Below are positions 18,641 to 28,308 of a stretch of DNA of 64,000 bases, piece by piece. Below the pieces are notes generated by a model that ran no database searches, was not told the DNA's origin, and saw only the letters and a list, made by a program, of their open reading frames with translations. Where the stretch lies: contig JADIZB010000001.1 in NCBI GenBank assembly GCA_016705005.1, positions 124,001 to 188,000 on the forward strand, written 5' to 3'. Positions within the stretch are counted from its first letter, which is position 1. Each line of letters opens with the position of its first letter. This DNA comes from Bacteroidales bacterium. GTDB lineage: Bacteria; Bacteroidota; Bacteroidia; Bacteroidales; Lentimicrobiaceae. The position numbers and the translations under genes were made by a program.

Positions 18641-19042
18641 TTACTTTTTCTCAGCTGGTGCAGGGGTGTTGCCCTGGGTAGCCGGAGCAGCACCCTGGGT
18701 TGCAGGTGCAGATTCCTGACCTGCAGGGGGAGCCTGAAAGTCTTGAACCGGGCCTGATTTCTCATTAATGAGCTGGCGTAATTCTGTATCTGTGGATGTT
18801 GCAACGCTGGCGTTACGGGGAATTACGAAAATAGAAAATAAACTCAGGGCCAACAGAACAATAGCCAGGGTCCAGGTTGTTTTTTCAAGAAAATCGGCCG
18901 TCTTACGGACACCCATAAACTGGTTTGAAGATGAAAAGTTAGAGGCCAGACCACCGCCCTTTGAATTCTGAACCAGTACTACAAGACCAAGCAATACGCA
19001 GGTAATAAGGATGAGTACCGAAATCAAGATATAAGCTCCCAT
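18641..19042 (-). CDS. secG: Preprotein translocase subunit SecG
   Basis: 133 aa. Two membrane helices (ISVLILITCVLLGLVVLVQ and TLAIVLLALSLFSIFVI) flank the conserved loop NSKGGGLASNFSSSNQFMG. The C-terminus is a low-complexity Ala/Pro/Gln-rich tail (APATQGAAPATQGNTPAPA) common in Bacteroidota SecG. It is the accessory inner-membrane subunit of SecYEG. It follows the TPR gene by 26 nt and ends at a strong terminator. Confidence 0.93.
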   Translation of the reverse strand: MGAYILISVLILITCVLLGLVVLVQNSKGGGLASNFSSSNQFMGVRKTADFLEKTTWTLAIVLLALSLFSIFVIPRNASVATSTDTELRQLINEKSGPVQDFQAPPAGQESAPATQGAAPATQGNTPAPAEKK

Positions 19043-19068
19043 TTGATTATGTGTTATTTACGTTAATT

Positions 19069-20256
19069 TCAACCGCTGTTGCGGCTTTCAAGCAATTTTG
19101 CAATTTGGGCTGCAAAGTAACTGCTTTTTTCCGGAATATTCAAACTTAATTTCTCATAAATTTTTATTGCCTTGTCGGGGTTCCCCTGAAGCTGATGTAT
19201 CCGGGCAAGTGTTTCACTCACAATGTCATCATGATCAACATTGCTCAACCGTGCCTGATCAACAGGATTAAAGAAATCGCGTTTCGGCTGGCTGAGACGG
19301 GGTTCATTCAATATAAACCTGTTAATCAGTTCGGCTTTTTTCTCACTCAATGTCATAATATTTCCAGTGCCAGTCAGCAAAGAAGGGGGCTGCCCGATAC
19401 TATTTTCATCCTTTGCGGGATCAGGAACATCAGATCCGGAAATTGAATAACCTGCCGCTGTAGCAAAATCATCCAATAACTCATCCGGGAAGCCCTCTTT
19501 GACAGGCCTGGCCTCTTCACTGGAGCTCCTCAATTCAGGTATCACGGGCTGTTCAAATTCAACCGGAAATTCAGTGATTGTTTCTTCCGGCATGATTTCA
19601 CTTAAATCCTGATCGCCGGCTATGGTCTGAATGGCCGGAATTGTTCCGTCTGAATCTTTTGAGTCCTGAAGCTCGGCAAGTCGGCGGGCAACGATTTTCT
19701 GGAGTCTAAGCAGGTGGGCCATTTCATCCTCGGCCGAAACCAGCGGGAATTCCGGTATCTGACCGCCTGTTTCCGGGTCTGAAGCAACCGAAGTCAGCTC
19801 TGATTCGGTCATTCCATCCATAAATAGCGGTCCGGAGTCAGGCAACGACTCATCATGTTCAGCAACCAACTTTACCTCGCTGCCACCCGTTTCTATTTCA
19901 GAAAATTCAGCCAGCTCAGATTCCTGATCAGGATTAACCCCAACTTCTCCATTATCTTTAAGCTCAACTATCCCAGCTTCTGCAGCCATTGGCATAACCT
20001 GACCTATCACATCTGCCGGATGGGATTCCTGTTCAAGCAGCCTGCGCAACTGACTTCTGTCACCCGCATAGGCAGCGGCAAGTTTCAGCTGATTGTTGAA
20101 TCTTATACTGTTAACCTTCTTGTAATTAAGCGCCAGCATAATCTGTACAGCCTGACAATAAGGCAATTCCCTGGCCACCTGCTCAATCAATGGCAGGCTT
20201 TCGGCTCCCAGACTTTCAGGATGTCTGATATACGACTCAAATTGTGATGGGTTCAT
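19069..20256 (-). CDS. TPR-tailed protein between lptE and secG
   Basis: 395 aa, no signal peptide. The N-terminal ~100 residues are helical and conserved-looking (LPYCQAVQIMLALNYKKVNS, LKLAAAYAGDRSQLRRLLEQ). The middle ~200 residues are acidic and probably disordered. The C-terminus ends in a TPR-like hairpin (ETLARIHQLQGNPDKAIKIY). Proteins of this design recur between lptE and secG in Bacteroidota; the function is unknown. It starts 6 nt after the lptE stop, so it belongs to the same transcript. A cytoplasmic scaffold is possible but unproven. Confidence 0.75.
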   Translation of the reverse strand: MNPSQFESYIRHPESLGAESLPLIEQVARELPYCQAVQIMLALNYKKVNSIRFNNQLKLAAAYAGDRSQLRRLLEQESHPADVIGQVMPMAAEAGIVELKDNGEVGVNPDQESELAEFSEIETGGSEVKLVAEHDESLPDSGPLFMDGMTESELTSVASDPETGGQIPEFPLVSAEDEMAHLLRLQKIVARRLAELQDSKDSDGTIPAIQTIAGDQDLSEIMPEETITEFPVEFEQPVIPELRSSSEEARPVKEGFPDELLDDFATAAGYSISGSDVPDPAKDENSIGQPPSLLTGTGNIMTLSEKKAELINRFILNEPRLSQPKRDFFNPVDQARLSNVDHDDIVSETLARIHQLQGNPDKAIKIYEKLSLNIPEKSSYFAAQIAKLLESRNSG

Positions 20257-20262
20257 TCCGTT

Positions 20263-20772
20263 TTACCAGTTAACCACCGATTTATTGAAAATGTCATCAA
20301 CAAGGGCTTCGTTGATTTTACTGATCAGGTCCAATTCAACAGATGCAAGATTCTGACTGCTGCTGTAATCTTCATAGCGGCTGAAAGATGTTTCAAAATT
20401 ATCCTTTGGATTGAATTTATTCACATACCTGACATTCACCGTGATTTTCAGCCTGATCAGGGCTGCCTGCTGTTGCCCGGTAATAGCAACCGGTTCGGTA
20501 GAATACCCGGTGATTTCACCTTCGAAATGAAGGTCACCATTACGCGGAACAAGAGCCAGGTTGGTCTGGGATGAGAACTTCTCGCGCAAGGCTTCGGTAA
20601 AAGACTGGCTCAGCGTAGGTTGAACAAGCTCGGCCTTGTTTGGGAACATGGCGATGGAAACCGACTTTGCTTCGGGAGGAACCGAAGCACCGGTGAATGA
20701 ATATACGCCGCATCCGGTAAGTACAGTTGACAATACAAATGACAATGTAAGAAAAAAATACCGATGCTTCAT
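20263..20772 (-). CDS. lptE: LptE-like LPS-assembly lipoprotein
   Basis: 169 aa from the ATG at 20772. This start gives a proper lipoprotein signal (MKHRYFFLTLSFVLSTVLTG then Cys); the longer open frame would overlap the sigma-54 activator gene. The mature protein has the Bacteroidota LptE pattern: GVYSFTGASVPPEAKSVSIA, LSQSFTEALREKFSSQTNL and a C-terminal SRYEDYSSSQ and DDIFNKSVVNW. LptE plugs the LptD barrel and helps insert LPS into the outer membrane. It is 25 nt after the sigma-54 activator gene and 6 nt before the TPR gene. Confidence 0.88.
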   Translation of the reverse strand: MKHRYFFLTLSFVLSTVLTGCGVYSFTGASVPPEAKSVSIAMFPNKAELVQPTLSQSFTEALREKFSSQTNLALVPRNGDLHFEGEITGYSTEPVAITGQQQAALIRLKITVNVRYVNKFNPKDNFETSFSRYEDYSSSQNLASVELDLISKINEALVDDIFNKSVVNW

Positions 20773-20797
20773 GCTGCTCCCTTGCAACATGGAAAGA

Positions 20798-22024
20798 TTA
20801 ATTGATTCCATACTCCTTGATCTTCCTGTAAAGTGTACGCTCGGAAATGCCCAGTTCACGGGCAGCATTCTTCCTTTTTCCACCATGTTTTTCTATGGCC
20901 CTTCTGATGAGATCTATCTCCTTTTTCTGTATTGAAAGTGATTCATCCATTACTTCCGGGGCATAGAATGTTTCAAATTCATGGGGTTCGGTCCTTGGCT
21001 GAACTTCTACCCTTGGCAATCCTGCCAGGTTTTCATCATACTCCTTGTAAAGCTGTGTTATTACAGGCTGGTGATCGCGCTGTAATTCATGACTGACTCC
21101 ACCCTGCTCCAGGATATCCACAACCAGTTTCCTGAGTTCACCAATATCGCGCTTCATGTCAAAAAGAACTTTATACAGAATCTCCCTCTCTGAGAATTCG
21201 CCGCCGGCATTTTCCTTTTGATACAGCACCGGCAGATCCCTGCTCTCATTAGGCAGGTACCGCTGCAGATTGGCTGGTGTAATCACCCGGCTTTCTTCAA
21301 TAATAGAAATCTGCTCTGTGATATTTTTTAATTGCCTGATGTTTCCCTGCCACCGGTAGCTCATCAGCAACTGGCGGGCTGAATCGTCAAGTTCAAGGGG
21401 TGGCATCCTGTATTTCTCGGCAAAATCGCTTGCAAATTTTCTGAAAAGGAGGACTATATCCTCTTTTCTTTCGCGAAGCGGGGGTATGTAGATTGGCACT
21501 GTATTCAACCTGTAATAAAGATCCTGTCTGAACTTCCCTTTGTTTATGGCTTCAGGAATGTCGACATTGGTGGCAGCCACTACACGAACATCCGTCTTGA
21601 TCACTTTAGAAGATCCAACCCTCATAAATTCACCGGTTTCAAGAACACGGAGCAAACGCACCTGGGTAGAAAGCGGAAGTTCCGCCACTTCATCCAGAAA
21701 AACAGTACCACCACTGACTACTTCAAAATACCCTTTCCGGGATTCATGTGCCCCGGTAAATGATCCCTTTTCATGACCGAACAACTCTGAGTCGATGGTT
21801 CCTTCAGGAATTGCGCCACAGTTAACAGCTATATAAGGGCCATGCTTACGGGCGCTCAGGTTATGAATAATCTGGGGGAAAACTTCCTTCCCAACACCGC
21901 TTTCGCCATTGATCAGCACCGTAATATCAGTTGCGGCAACCTGACGGGCTATATCAATCGCCCTATCGAGCAGAGGAGAGTGACCTATAATCCCAAACCG
22001 TTGTTTAATTGACTGGATATCCAT
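20798..22024 (-). CDS. Sigma-54-dependent transcriptional activator without receiver domain
   Basis: 408 aa. The AAA+ domain begins near residue 15 (FGIIGHSPLLDRAIDIA). It has Walker A GESGVGKE, the sigma-54 contact loop GSFTGA (first Ala of GAFTGA replaced by Ser), Walker B VFLDEVAELP and the arginine finger region FRQDLYYRLNTVPI. A linker of ~90 residues leads to a C-terminal Fis-type HTH (GGKRKNAARELGISERTLYR). No N-terminal receiver or sensor domain is present, so activity must be controlled by level or by a partner protein. It heads the lptE-TPR-secG run, as is common in Bacteroidota. Confidence 0.92.
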   Translation of the reverse strand: MDIQSIKQRFGIIGHSPLLDRAIDIARQVAATDITVLINGESGVGKEVFPQIIHNLSARKHGPYIAVNCGAIPEGTIDSELFGHEKGSFTGAHESRKGYFEVVSGGTVFLDEVAELPLSTQVRLLRVLETGEFMRVGSSKVIKTDVRVVAATNVDIPEAINKGKFRQDLYYRLNTVPIYIPPLRERKEDIVLLFRKFASDFAEKYRMPPLELDDSARQLLMSYRWQGNIRQLKNITEQISIIEESRVITPANLQRYLPNESRDLPVLYQKENAGGEFSEREILYKVLFDMKRDIGELRKLVVDILEQGGVSHELQRDHQPVITQLYKEYDENLAGLPRVEVQPRTEPHEFETFYAPEVMDESLSIQKKEIDLIRRAIEKHGGKRKNAARELGISERTLYRKIKEYGIN

Positions 22025-22058
22025 CTTTAAAGAAAAACTGTAATTGTGTATTGTCTTG

Positions 22059-22066
22059 CAAAATTA
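22059..22066 (-). promoter_or_regulatory. Candidate -7 element of the sigma-54 activator/lptE operon
   Basis: Minus-strand TAATTTTG matches TAnnTTTG 35 nt before the ATG at 22024. No -33 match at the best spacing. Confidence 0.4.
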
Positions 22067-22280
22067 ACAATAAGGAGCCTGCAATTGCCACTCCGGAATG
22101 AAAAAACTGACATTTTGTCAATATTAATCATTCCTGACAGCAGAAGGTAGATCAGGCGTAAGATACGACCCAAATAAAGCTTACTGTCAATACAGCTTTT
22201 CTGTTAAAAATGAAATGATTTTCAGGATTTCCGGTTTACTGACAACAGTAAATCATACAAGCCCGTTTACCAACTTCAGC

Positions 22281-23981
22281 CTATGGTACAATTTTACCTA
22301 TGAATATGGCTGAGTTATTATCTAATATTGTCATATCTCCGGTATCAATGCTTCCGTCTCCGGTGATATCAGAGCTAACATACCCTGTTACGAAATTATA
22401 CGAATCGTTGTCAACAAGGGTCATATCCGCAGTATCCAGACTTCCATCCTGGTTCACATCACCACCAAAGATTACATACTGGCCGGATATGAGTTTAAGA
22501 TTATTGCCATATGCCTGCCCGGCAGCTGTACTGAAATTATAGTATACTGATCCTTGGGCAAAGGGCACAGGGTTTGCAGTCCATGTTTCGATGCTGTTGC
22601 GATGTTTAATCACAATAAAATAATTTGCTCCCATCGAAGCAGGAAGTACCAATTTGGCTGCACCATCTGTATTCAGCCTGACAGTATAAGGTCCGGCAGC
22701 AGATGTGTAAGGCGCAAAAGCATGGTGCAATTCCACTGTGATCTGATCAGCGGCCATACCGGGAAAACGAAATCCGTCAGAATTGCGGGCTTTGTTCATT
22801 GTTTCTCCGTTAAACAACCCTTCAAGGTATAGGGTCAAATTTAAAGTAGCTGGTAAATATCCATGCGGGCCAGGTGAAGTAGGAACAACTGTGTGGCAAA
22901 CCTCGCATCTTCTTAAAGTTCCCGGATATTCCTGCAACGCTATATTCTGAACATTATCATTGGGCAGCTCTGTTGGCAGTATGGCATGAGGTGAACCGTG
23001 ACATGCACTGCAGAACAATCCTCCATGTCCACGAGATTCTTTAAAAAGTTTTCCCGGCTCTTCGGCAAAGTTGGCTCCATGACAATTTGATGACCCGCAT
23101 GAAGGCTCCTCAAGCCACGGCTGACGCCCATTCTCAATCGATTGAGCCACTTGTGACATATTTCCATGACAATCCTGGCAAACCATTCCACCTGCGTGCA
23201 TTACATCTCTGAAACACTGCGTATTAGGTCCCGGATGACATTTATAGCAATTATTGGTTTTGTCTTTGTGTTTGTCATGAATTACAAAGGAAAAGGATTT
23301 TACACCTGACTGGCCGGGCATTCCAAGTGCATTGTCCGAATGACATGTTGCACAGAGTATAGGTGTGTTGGCCGGATTAAAACCACCTTCTCTGTCATGC
23401 CCGTTCAGGATCGACTGTTCGCTTGAATGACAGCCACTGCTTACACAGCTCAGTTCATTTGAAACTGGTATAACCGGCCTGGAAGTATATAAAACTGAAT
23501 TAGAGGAATTTACAAGATCTACCTGAGCAAGTTGATAGGGACTTTCCTGTACCAGATTATTATCAGTATATGGGGTAACCGGAATTCCATCAACATAGAA
23601 ATGATCAGCAGCCTGTATCATGTTACCCGTGAGTCCGACCCCGGTCAACCCGATATTAGGTGCAAGAGTAACACCAAAGAGTTGCTGGGAGTAATTCCAG
23701 AAATTTGTTTTCCCGACAGAGTATGTGTTCCCGGGTATTGAATACTCAACAGAAAAACCATCAGTCACAATCTGAGGTAAAGTTGTTGAGGTCCCCTTCC
23801 TTATAACCTGCGCCCTCAGATTATTATAGGGTGGCAAAACCACCAATTTTGAGAAGTCCTTGTTTGAACAATGCATACCCAGGTCATTCCAGCTGATTAT
23901 TATATACTCATCACCATCGTCTCCAGCAAAAATTATTGGAAATATCAGCAATGCCAAAATCAAAGGCCATCTTTGTTTCAT
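22281..23981 (-). CDS. Exported multihaem cytochrome-like protein with dockerin-like tail
   Basis: 566 aa from the ATG at 23981 (MKQRWPLILALLIFPIIFAG signal peptide); the open frame extends 25 codons further but without sense. The N-terminal domain has the recurring motif ISWNDLGMHCSNKDFSKL and LPPYNNLRAQVI. A central region holds seven candidate haem sites: five CxxCH (CATCH, CYKCH, CQDCH, CSACH, CEVCH) and two CxxxxCH (CVSSGCH, CGSSNCH). The C-terminal ~60 residues carry two EF-hand-like dockerin-type repeats (DVNQDGSLDTADM and DITGDGSIDTGDM). It is probably a periplasmic or surface electron carrier; the tail may anchor it, bind calcium or serve as an export signal. No electron-transfer partner genes are adjacent. 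Confidence 0.85.
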   Translation of the reverse strand: MKQRWPLILALLIFPIIFAGDDGDEYIIISWNDLGMHCSNKDFSKLVVLPPYNNLRAQVIRKGTSTTLPQIVTDGFSVEYSIPGNTYSVGKTNFWNYSQQLFGVTLAPNIGLTGVGLTGNMIQAADHFYVDGIPVTPYTDNNLVQESPYQLAQVDLVNSSNSVLYTSRPVIPVSNELSCVSSGCHSSEQSILNGHDREGGFNPANTPILCATCHSDNALGMPGQSGVKSFSFVIHDKHKDKTNNCYKCHPGPNTQCFRDVMHAGGMVCQDCHGNMSQVAQSIENGRQPWLEEPSCGSSNCHGANFAEEPGKLFKESRGHGGLFCSACHGSPHAILPTELPNDNVQNIALQEYPGTLRRCEVCHTVVPTSPGPHGYLPATLNLTLYLEGLFNGETMNKARNSDGFRFPGMAADQITVELHHAFAPYTSAAGPYTVRLNTDGAAKLVLPASMGANYFIVIKHRNSIETWTANPVPFAQGSVYYNFSTAAGQAYGNNLKLISGQYVIFGGDVNQDGSLDTADMTLVDNDSYNFVTGYVSSDITGDGSIDTGDMTILDNNSAIFIGKIVP

Positions 23982-24669
23982 ATTATTCAGTTTATATGTA
24001 CATATATACATACAAATATAAATAAAATTTCCCGGGATAACCGAACAATTCATCAATTAATACCAATGTCTTCCACGAAGATTGCTTATATCCCACTAAA
24101 TCAAAGTATAGCGCATTACAGAGATTTATTTCTAATCATGCTTCAGATACGACTAAAAACTAATTTATGCTGATAACGAGCGTGAATCGGAGAAATTCAT
24201 AGAGGATAAACATCAGAATGTAATTTGGCATTACAGATGAATAATTAATGTGCCTGCCTGAACAGCCGGAGAACAACGTTGAATATGCATCCGGTTATGT
24301 AATTGTTTTCAGATGGCGGTGCATAAAAGCTTACAGAATGTCGGATAAAAGATCGACCTACGGTATTGAGGAATATGAGCAACAAATAAATTCAGTATGC
24401 ATGACAGTTCAATCTATTTGAAAACCAAGCAGTAATATAAAAACCCCCGACCTTATTCACACCGGGACTTAATGTTCGCCGACACAGGATCCGGTGGTTG
24501 TCGGGATCCCCGAATGCAGGTTAAAATTAAAGAGTGGTGAATGCTTGTTACGATCGAAGAAATTTAAACCATTTAATTACATCCGGAAATGGAGCAGGGC
24601 CAGTTGATCAGGTACAATTAGCACTATTTCAGTACCATAACGATCCTATGCAGGAACGACTGAAATGAG
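23982..24669. other. Long gene-free stretch upstream of the cytochrome gene
   Basis: Apart from the cytochrome promoter element, about 690 nt hold no convincing coding frame, RNA gene or strong hairpin. Short frames here have no recognisable protein pattern. Confidence 0.4.
24013..24020 (-). promoter_or_regulatory. Candidate -7 element of the multihaem protein gene
   Basis: Minus-strand TATATTTG matches TAnnTTTG, 32 nt before the ATG at 23981. This supports the shorter start. A CAA/TTG -33 candidate lies 25 nt further up, longer than ideal. Confidence 0.45.
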
Positions 24670-25188
24670 CTATTGATTATTGCAAACAACACACCCCAGG
24701 CTATGAAGATAAATGCCGTGGATCGGGCATTTCACATAGGTGCTACCAGCCAATCCGGACCATTCTGATGGATTTCTCATTTCAGAGGAGCCATACGATA
24801 CAAGCATCAAAGAGAATTGATTCAAAGCAGCCGAAAGCAAACTGGTATCCGGGGCATAGGGAAGCTTTTCAAAACCCACCCCCGACAATGCAGAAGCAGC
24901 AACACGCATTAGAAACTCACTAACTATCCGGTTATCCAATCCTTCGAACAGTTCACCAATTTCAAATCCTGTAAAACCATCGCCAAAGATACTGGCATCC
25001 TGACCAGCCAACCTTACCAAAATTTCCTTCTCTGCATCAGACGCTGCAATAATGCCACCTGTAATGCACAATGTGTCAATAAAAACAGCAGTGAGACCAT
25101 TGTTCATCACAAGATCAGGAACATTGCCGTAATGAAAAGAAATCAGGTTGGACATAGCAGGACTACAGGGTATATATTTACTTGTCAT
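24670..25188 (-). CDS. Hypothetical protein with C-terminal Cys/His cluster
   Basis: 172 aa, no signal peptide or membrane segment. I do not recognise the family. The C-terminus contains KCPIHGIYLHSLGCVVCNNQ: a Cys-x2-His plus Cys-x2-Cys arrangement that could hold one zinc ion. Codon usage is like the neighbours and the frame is the only long one here. It stands alone between two gene-free stretches. Confidence 0.55.
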   Translation of the reverse strand: MTSKYIPCSPAMSNLISFHYGNVPDLVMNNGLTAVFIDTLCITGGIIAASDAEKEILVRLAGQDASIFGDGFTGFEIGELFEGLDNRIVSEFLMRVAASALSGVGFEKLPYAPDTSLLSAALNQFSLMLVSYGSSEMRNPSEWSGLAGSTYVKCPIHGIYLHSLGCVVCNNQ

Positions 25189-25365
25189 CGACCCCGAAAT
25201 CCGGAATCAGCAAGGATTAAGAAGCCGGAGATATCTCTTCAGCATAGCAGGTGTTTGCAGATAACAACCGCTAACAGTAAAAATCCGGTTTTCTGTTGGC
25301 AAACAACCTGATCAAACACCAGGTCTGAGTGATTGCCGGGAGACCAAGCATCTATGCAGGTCAAT

Positions 25366-27831
25366 CTATCGCCTCACTTTGGCTCCGGCATCCTTCTCAA
25401 GTGCCTCAGCCAATCGCTCCATAAATTTGTCTATTTCCTTATCTGTCAATGTTTTGTTATCATCCTGAAGAATAAAACTCAAGGCATAGGACTTTTTTCC
25501 TGATTCAATCTTATCGCCTTCATACACATCGAACAGGTTCACCTTTTTAAGCAATTGTTTACCAGCTTTATAAGCAATGGCCTCAAGTTCGGAATATCTG
25601 ACCGACTGATCAAGTACAAGGGCAAGATCGCGCCTGACTTCAGGAAATTTAGACACTTCCCTGTAGGTAACCGAGTGATTTTTGATAGCATGAATCAGGT
25701 TATCCCAGTGGACTCCGGAGTAAAACACAGGCTGTCCGATCCCAAATTGTTTCAGCAGCTTGTCGTTCAGGCGGCCGATGCAATAAATGGCTTTGCCGTT
25801 CAACTGATATACAGCGCCTTCAGCGAAGAAAGAGGGTAAACCATCAGCAACCTGAAGCCGGCCCGGATCAAGACCTGACTTTTTCAAAGCACCGGTAACA
25901 AAGGAACGCAATTGAAAAAAGTCAGATTTACCGGCAATGCTATGCCAGCTTTCCGGGGCAGCCTGCCCTGTAACAAACAGAGCCAGGATTTTCTGCTCCT
26001 TATAGTTCTTGTCAACATTGCCTTTCACATCGGCACCACTCAGCTCGTAAACGAACCCAAATTCATAAAGTTTCAGGTTAAGCTGACGACGGTTAAGATT
26101 GTAAGCTACCGATTCCAGCCCGCTGAACAGCAAAGTCTGCCGCATCACATCCAGTTCCCTGGAAAGCGGATTCAATATCTTCACACATTTGGCAGGATCG
26201 AACCAGGTGCCGCCTTCATAATACTCAGAACTGCTGAGAGAATTGGTCAGCATTTCATTGAATCCATTGCTGCTGAGGTAATCTGCAATCAGATTCTGAA
26301 TTTTCTCACGGTCGGGCCGCTGATGATAGGAGATGCTGGAATTGAGTTTTTCTCCGGCATCAATCTTATTGTAACCATAGATACGCAGTACTTCTTCTAT
26401 CACATCGGCAATACCGGAAACATCCACCTTAAATGGCGGAATTTCAAGTTCAAGTCCTGTGGCAGATTCTTCCAGAATCTTTATTTCAAGTCCATTCAGA
26501 ATGACTTTTATATCTTCAGGGGGGACATCCTGGCCTACAAACCGGTTCACATAAGCATATTCAAGACTTATCCTTTTGTGCTTGACCGGTACCGGATAAA
26601 TATCTACCACATCAGATGAAATCAGGCCACCACAAATTTCCCTGATAAGCATGGCTGCTCTTTTCAGTGCAACCAGAGTAATTTCAGGATCTGTTCCCCG
26701 TTCAAACCGGAAAGAGGCATCGGTTTTGAGGGTATGCAGTTTCGAGGTTTTCCTGACAGAAACAGGGTTAAAAAAGGCACTCTCCAGGAAAACCGCTGTT
26801 GTAGATTCAGTGACACCGGATTTCGTTCCGCCAAAGACACCGGCAATGCACATAGGTTCCGCCTCATTGCAAATCATAAGGTCACCGGCACCCAGCTTTC
26901 GTTCCACATTATCGAGCGTGATAAAAGGGGTTCCTTCGGCCAGTTTTTTAACAATTACAGTTTTTCCGGTCACGGCAGCCGCATCAAAGGCATGCAGCGG
27001 CTGTCCATACTCGAAAAGCACATAATTGGTGATGTCGACCACATTGTTGATGGGCCTGATGCCGATGGCTTTCAGTCGGTCGGTCAGCCATGCAGGTGAA
27101 GGTCCGACTTTTATTCCTGACACTGTGACACCGGAATAGCGGGGGCAGGCTTCGGCATCTTCCACCACAACTTTTACCGGTAATTCATTGTTATCCGGTT
27201 TAAAGCCATCAACATCAGGCTTTTTCACCTTTGCAGATTTATTTTCAAGCCTTCGGGCTGTAATGGCTGCCGCCAGATCACGAGCAACACCGAGGTGAGA
27301 AGCGGCATCGGCATGATTTGGGGTTAATCCGATTTCAAAAACCACATCATTGGAAATGCCAAAATAATCCGCTGCAGGTATTCCCACCTCTACATCATCC
27401 GGTAGTACCATAATACCGGCATGGGAATCACCCAGCCCTAATTCATCCTCGGCGCAGATCATCCCTTCTGACAATTCACCCCGGATTTTTGACTTCTTAA
27501 TTTCGAACGACTCATCTCCTTTATAAATCAGCGTTCCGATGGTAGCCACCACCACTTTCTGACCAGCAGCCACATTGGGTGCACCACAAACTATGTTCAG
27601 CAGTTCCTCACCTCCGACATCAACGGTGGTAACACTGAGTTTATCGGCATTGGGGTGGCGTCCGCAGGTTTTCACTTCACCGGTAACTACTCCTTTCAGG
27701 CCGCCCTTCAGGGATTCAAAAGTTTCAACGGCTTCCACTTCAAGGCCAATATCGGTAAGCAGATGTGAAATCTCTTCCACACTAAGGTTTGTATCAATGT
27801 AATCGCGGAGCCAATTGTATGAAATCTTCAT
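25366..27831 (-). CDS. pheT: Phenylalanyl-tRNA synthetase beta subunit
   Basis: 821 aa from the ATG at 27831 (MKISYNWLRDYIDTNLS); 29 upstream codons are open but not part of the family. Domains in order: the N-terminal region, the EMAP-II-like tRNA-binding domain (VVTGEVKTCGRHPNADKLSV; NIVCGAPNVAAGQ), the B3/B4 editing domain with INNVVDITNYVLFEYGQPLH, B5, the catalytic-like core and the ferredoxin-fold anticodon-binding domain (SKFPEVRRDLALVLDQSV). With PheS, not in this window, it forms the alpha2beta2 enzyme charging tRNA-Phe. The gene is monocistronic here. Confidence 0.97.
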   Translation of the reverse strand: MKISYNWLRDYIDTNLSVEEISHLLTDIGLEVEAVETFESLKGGLKGVVTGEVKTCGRHPNADKLSVTTVDVGGEELLNIVCGAPNVAAGQKVVVATIGTLIYKGDESFEIKKSKIRGELSEGMICAEDELGLGDSHAGIMVLPDDVEVGIPAADYFGISNDVVFEIGLTPNHADAASHLGVARDLAAAITARRLENKSAKVKKPDVDGFKPDNNELPVKVVVEDAEACPRYSGVTVSGIKVGPSPAWLTDRLKAIGIRPINNVVDITNYVLFEYGQPLHAFDAAAVTGKTVIVKKLAEGTPFITLDNVERKLGAGDLMICNEAEPMCIAGVFGGTKSGVTESTTAVFLESAFFNPVSVRKTSKLHTLKTDASFRFERGTDPEITLVALKRAAMLIREICGGLISSDVVDIYPVPVKHKRISLEYAYVNRFVGQDVPPEDIKVILNGLEIKILEESATGLELEIPPFKVDVSGIADVIEEVLRIYGYNKIDAGEKLNSSISYHQRPDREKIQNLIADYLSSNGFNEMLTNSLSSSEYYEGGTWFDPAKCVKILNPLSRELDVMRQTLLFSGLESVAYNLNRRQLNLKLYEFGFVYELSGADVKGNVDKNYKEQKILALFVTGQAAPESWHSIAGKSDFFQLRSFVTGALKKSGLDPGRLQVADGLPSFFAEGAVYQLNGKAIYCIGRLNDKLLKQFGIGQPVFYSGVHWDNLIHAIKNHSVTYREVSKFPEVRRDLALVLDQSVRYSELEAIAYKAGKQLLKKVNLFDVYEGDKIESGKKSYALSFILQDDNKTLTDKEIDKFMERLAEALEKDAGAKVRR

Positions 27832-28308
27832 TGGGTTGATTTTAAGGCTGGGCAACCTGTAAAGGACTAAATGCAGAAGATGAAACTGTTGTCCCCACAA
27901 ACCGAATGTATGGGGCACCAGCCTGAAGATAGAAGAGGAAGAAAAGAGCTACTATTTACAGCCAGCCAATATGTTAGCATGATGCCAAGATGTTAACACC
28001 TATTTCATGAACCGTTTTGTCATATTCGTGTTATTAAATAATTATTCTGTTTACCAGCCTCGAATACACGGTTGCAGTAATTTTTCAGGCAGAAGAAAAT
28101 TGGTTAAAAAACCAGGGATTCCCGGCTGGTAATACAAAAATAAAATATCAGTTTAATGGGGCTAAATTGTTGAGATCAAAATTTCCTTTTCTAAAATATA
28201 AAAAGTTTAATCTCTTGATCCCTGTCAACATTTTTATTTCAGAAGGATCAAAAGAAGATAAAGTTAAATTTTTTGAGAGGTTTTTTTATCCCCTTCAAGC
28301 TTACTACA
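27832..28308. other. Gene-free stretch between pheT and the FISUMP gene
   Basis: Divergent promoter region of ~480 nt, AT-rich towards the FISUMP gene. No TAnnTTTG element at a convincing position on either strand and no hairpin of note. Confidence 0.35.
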
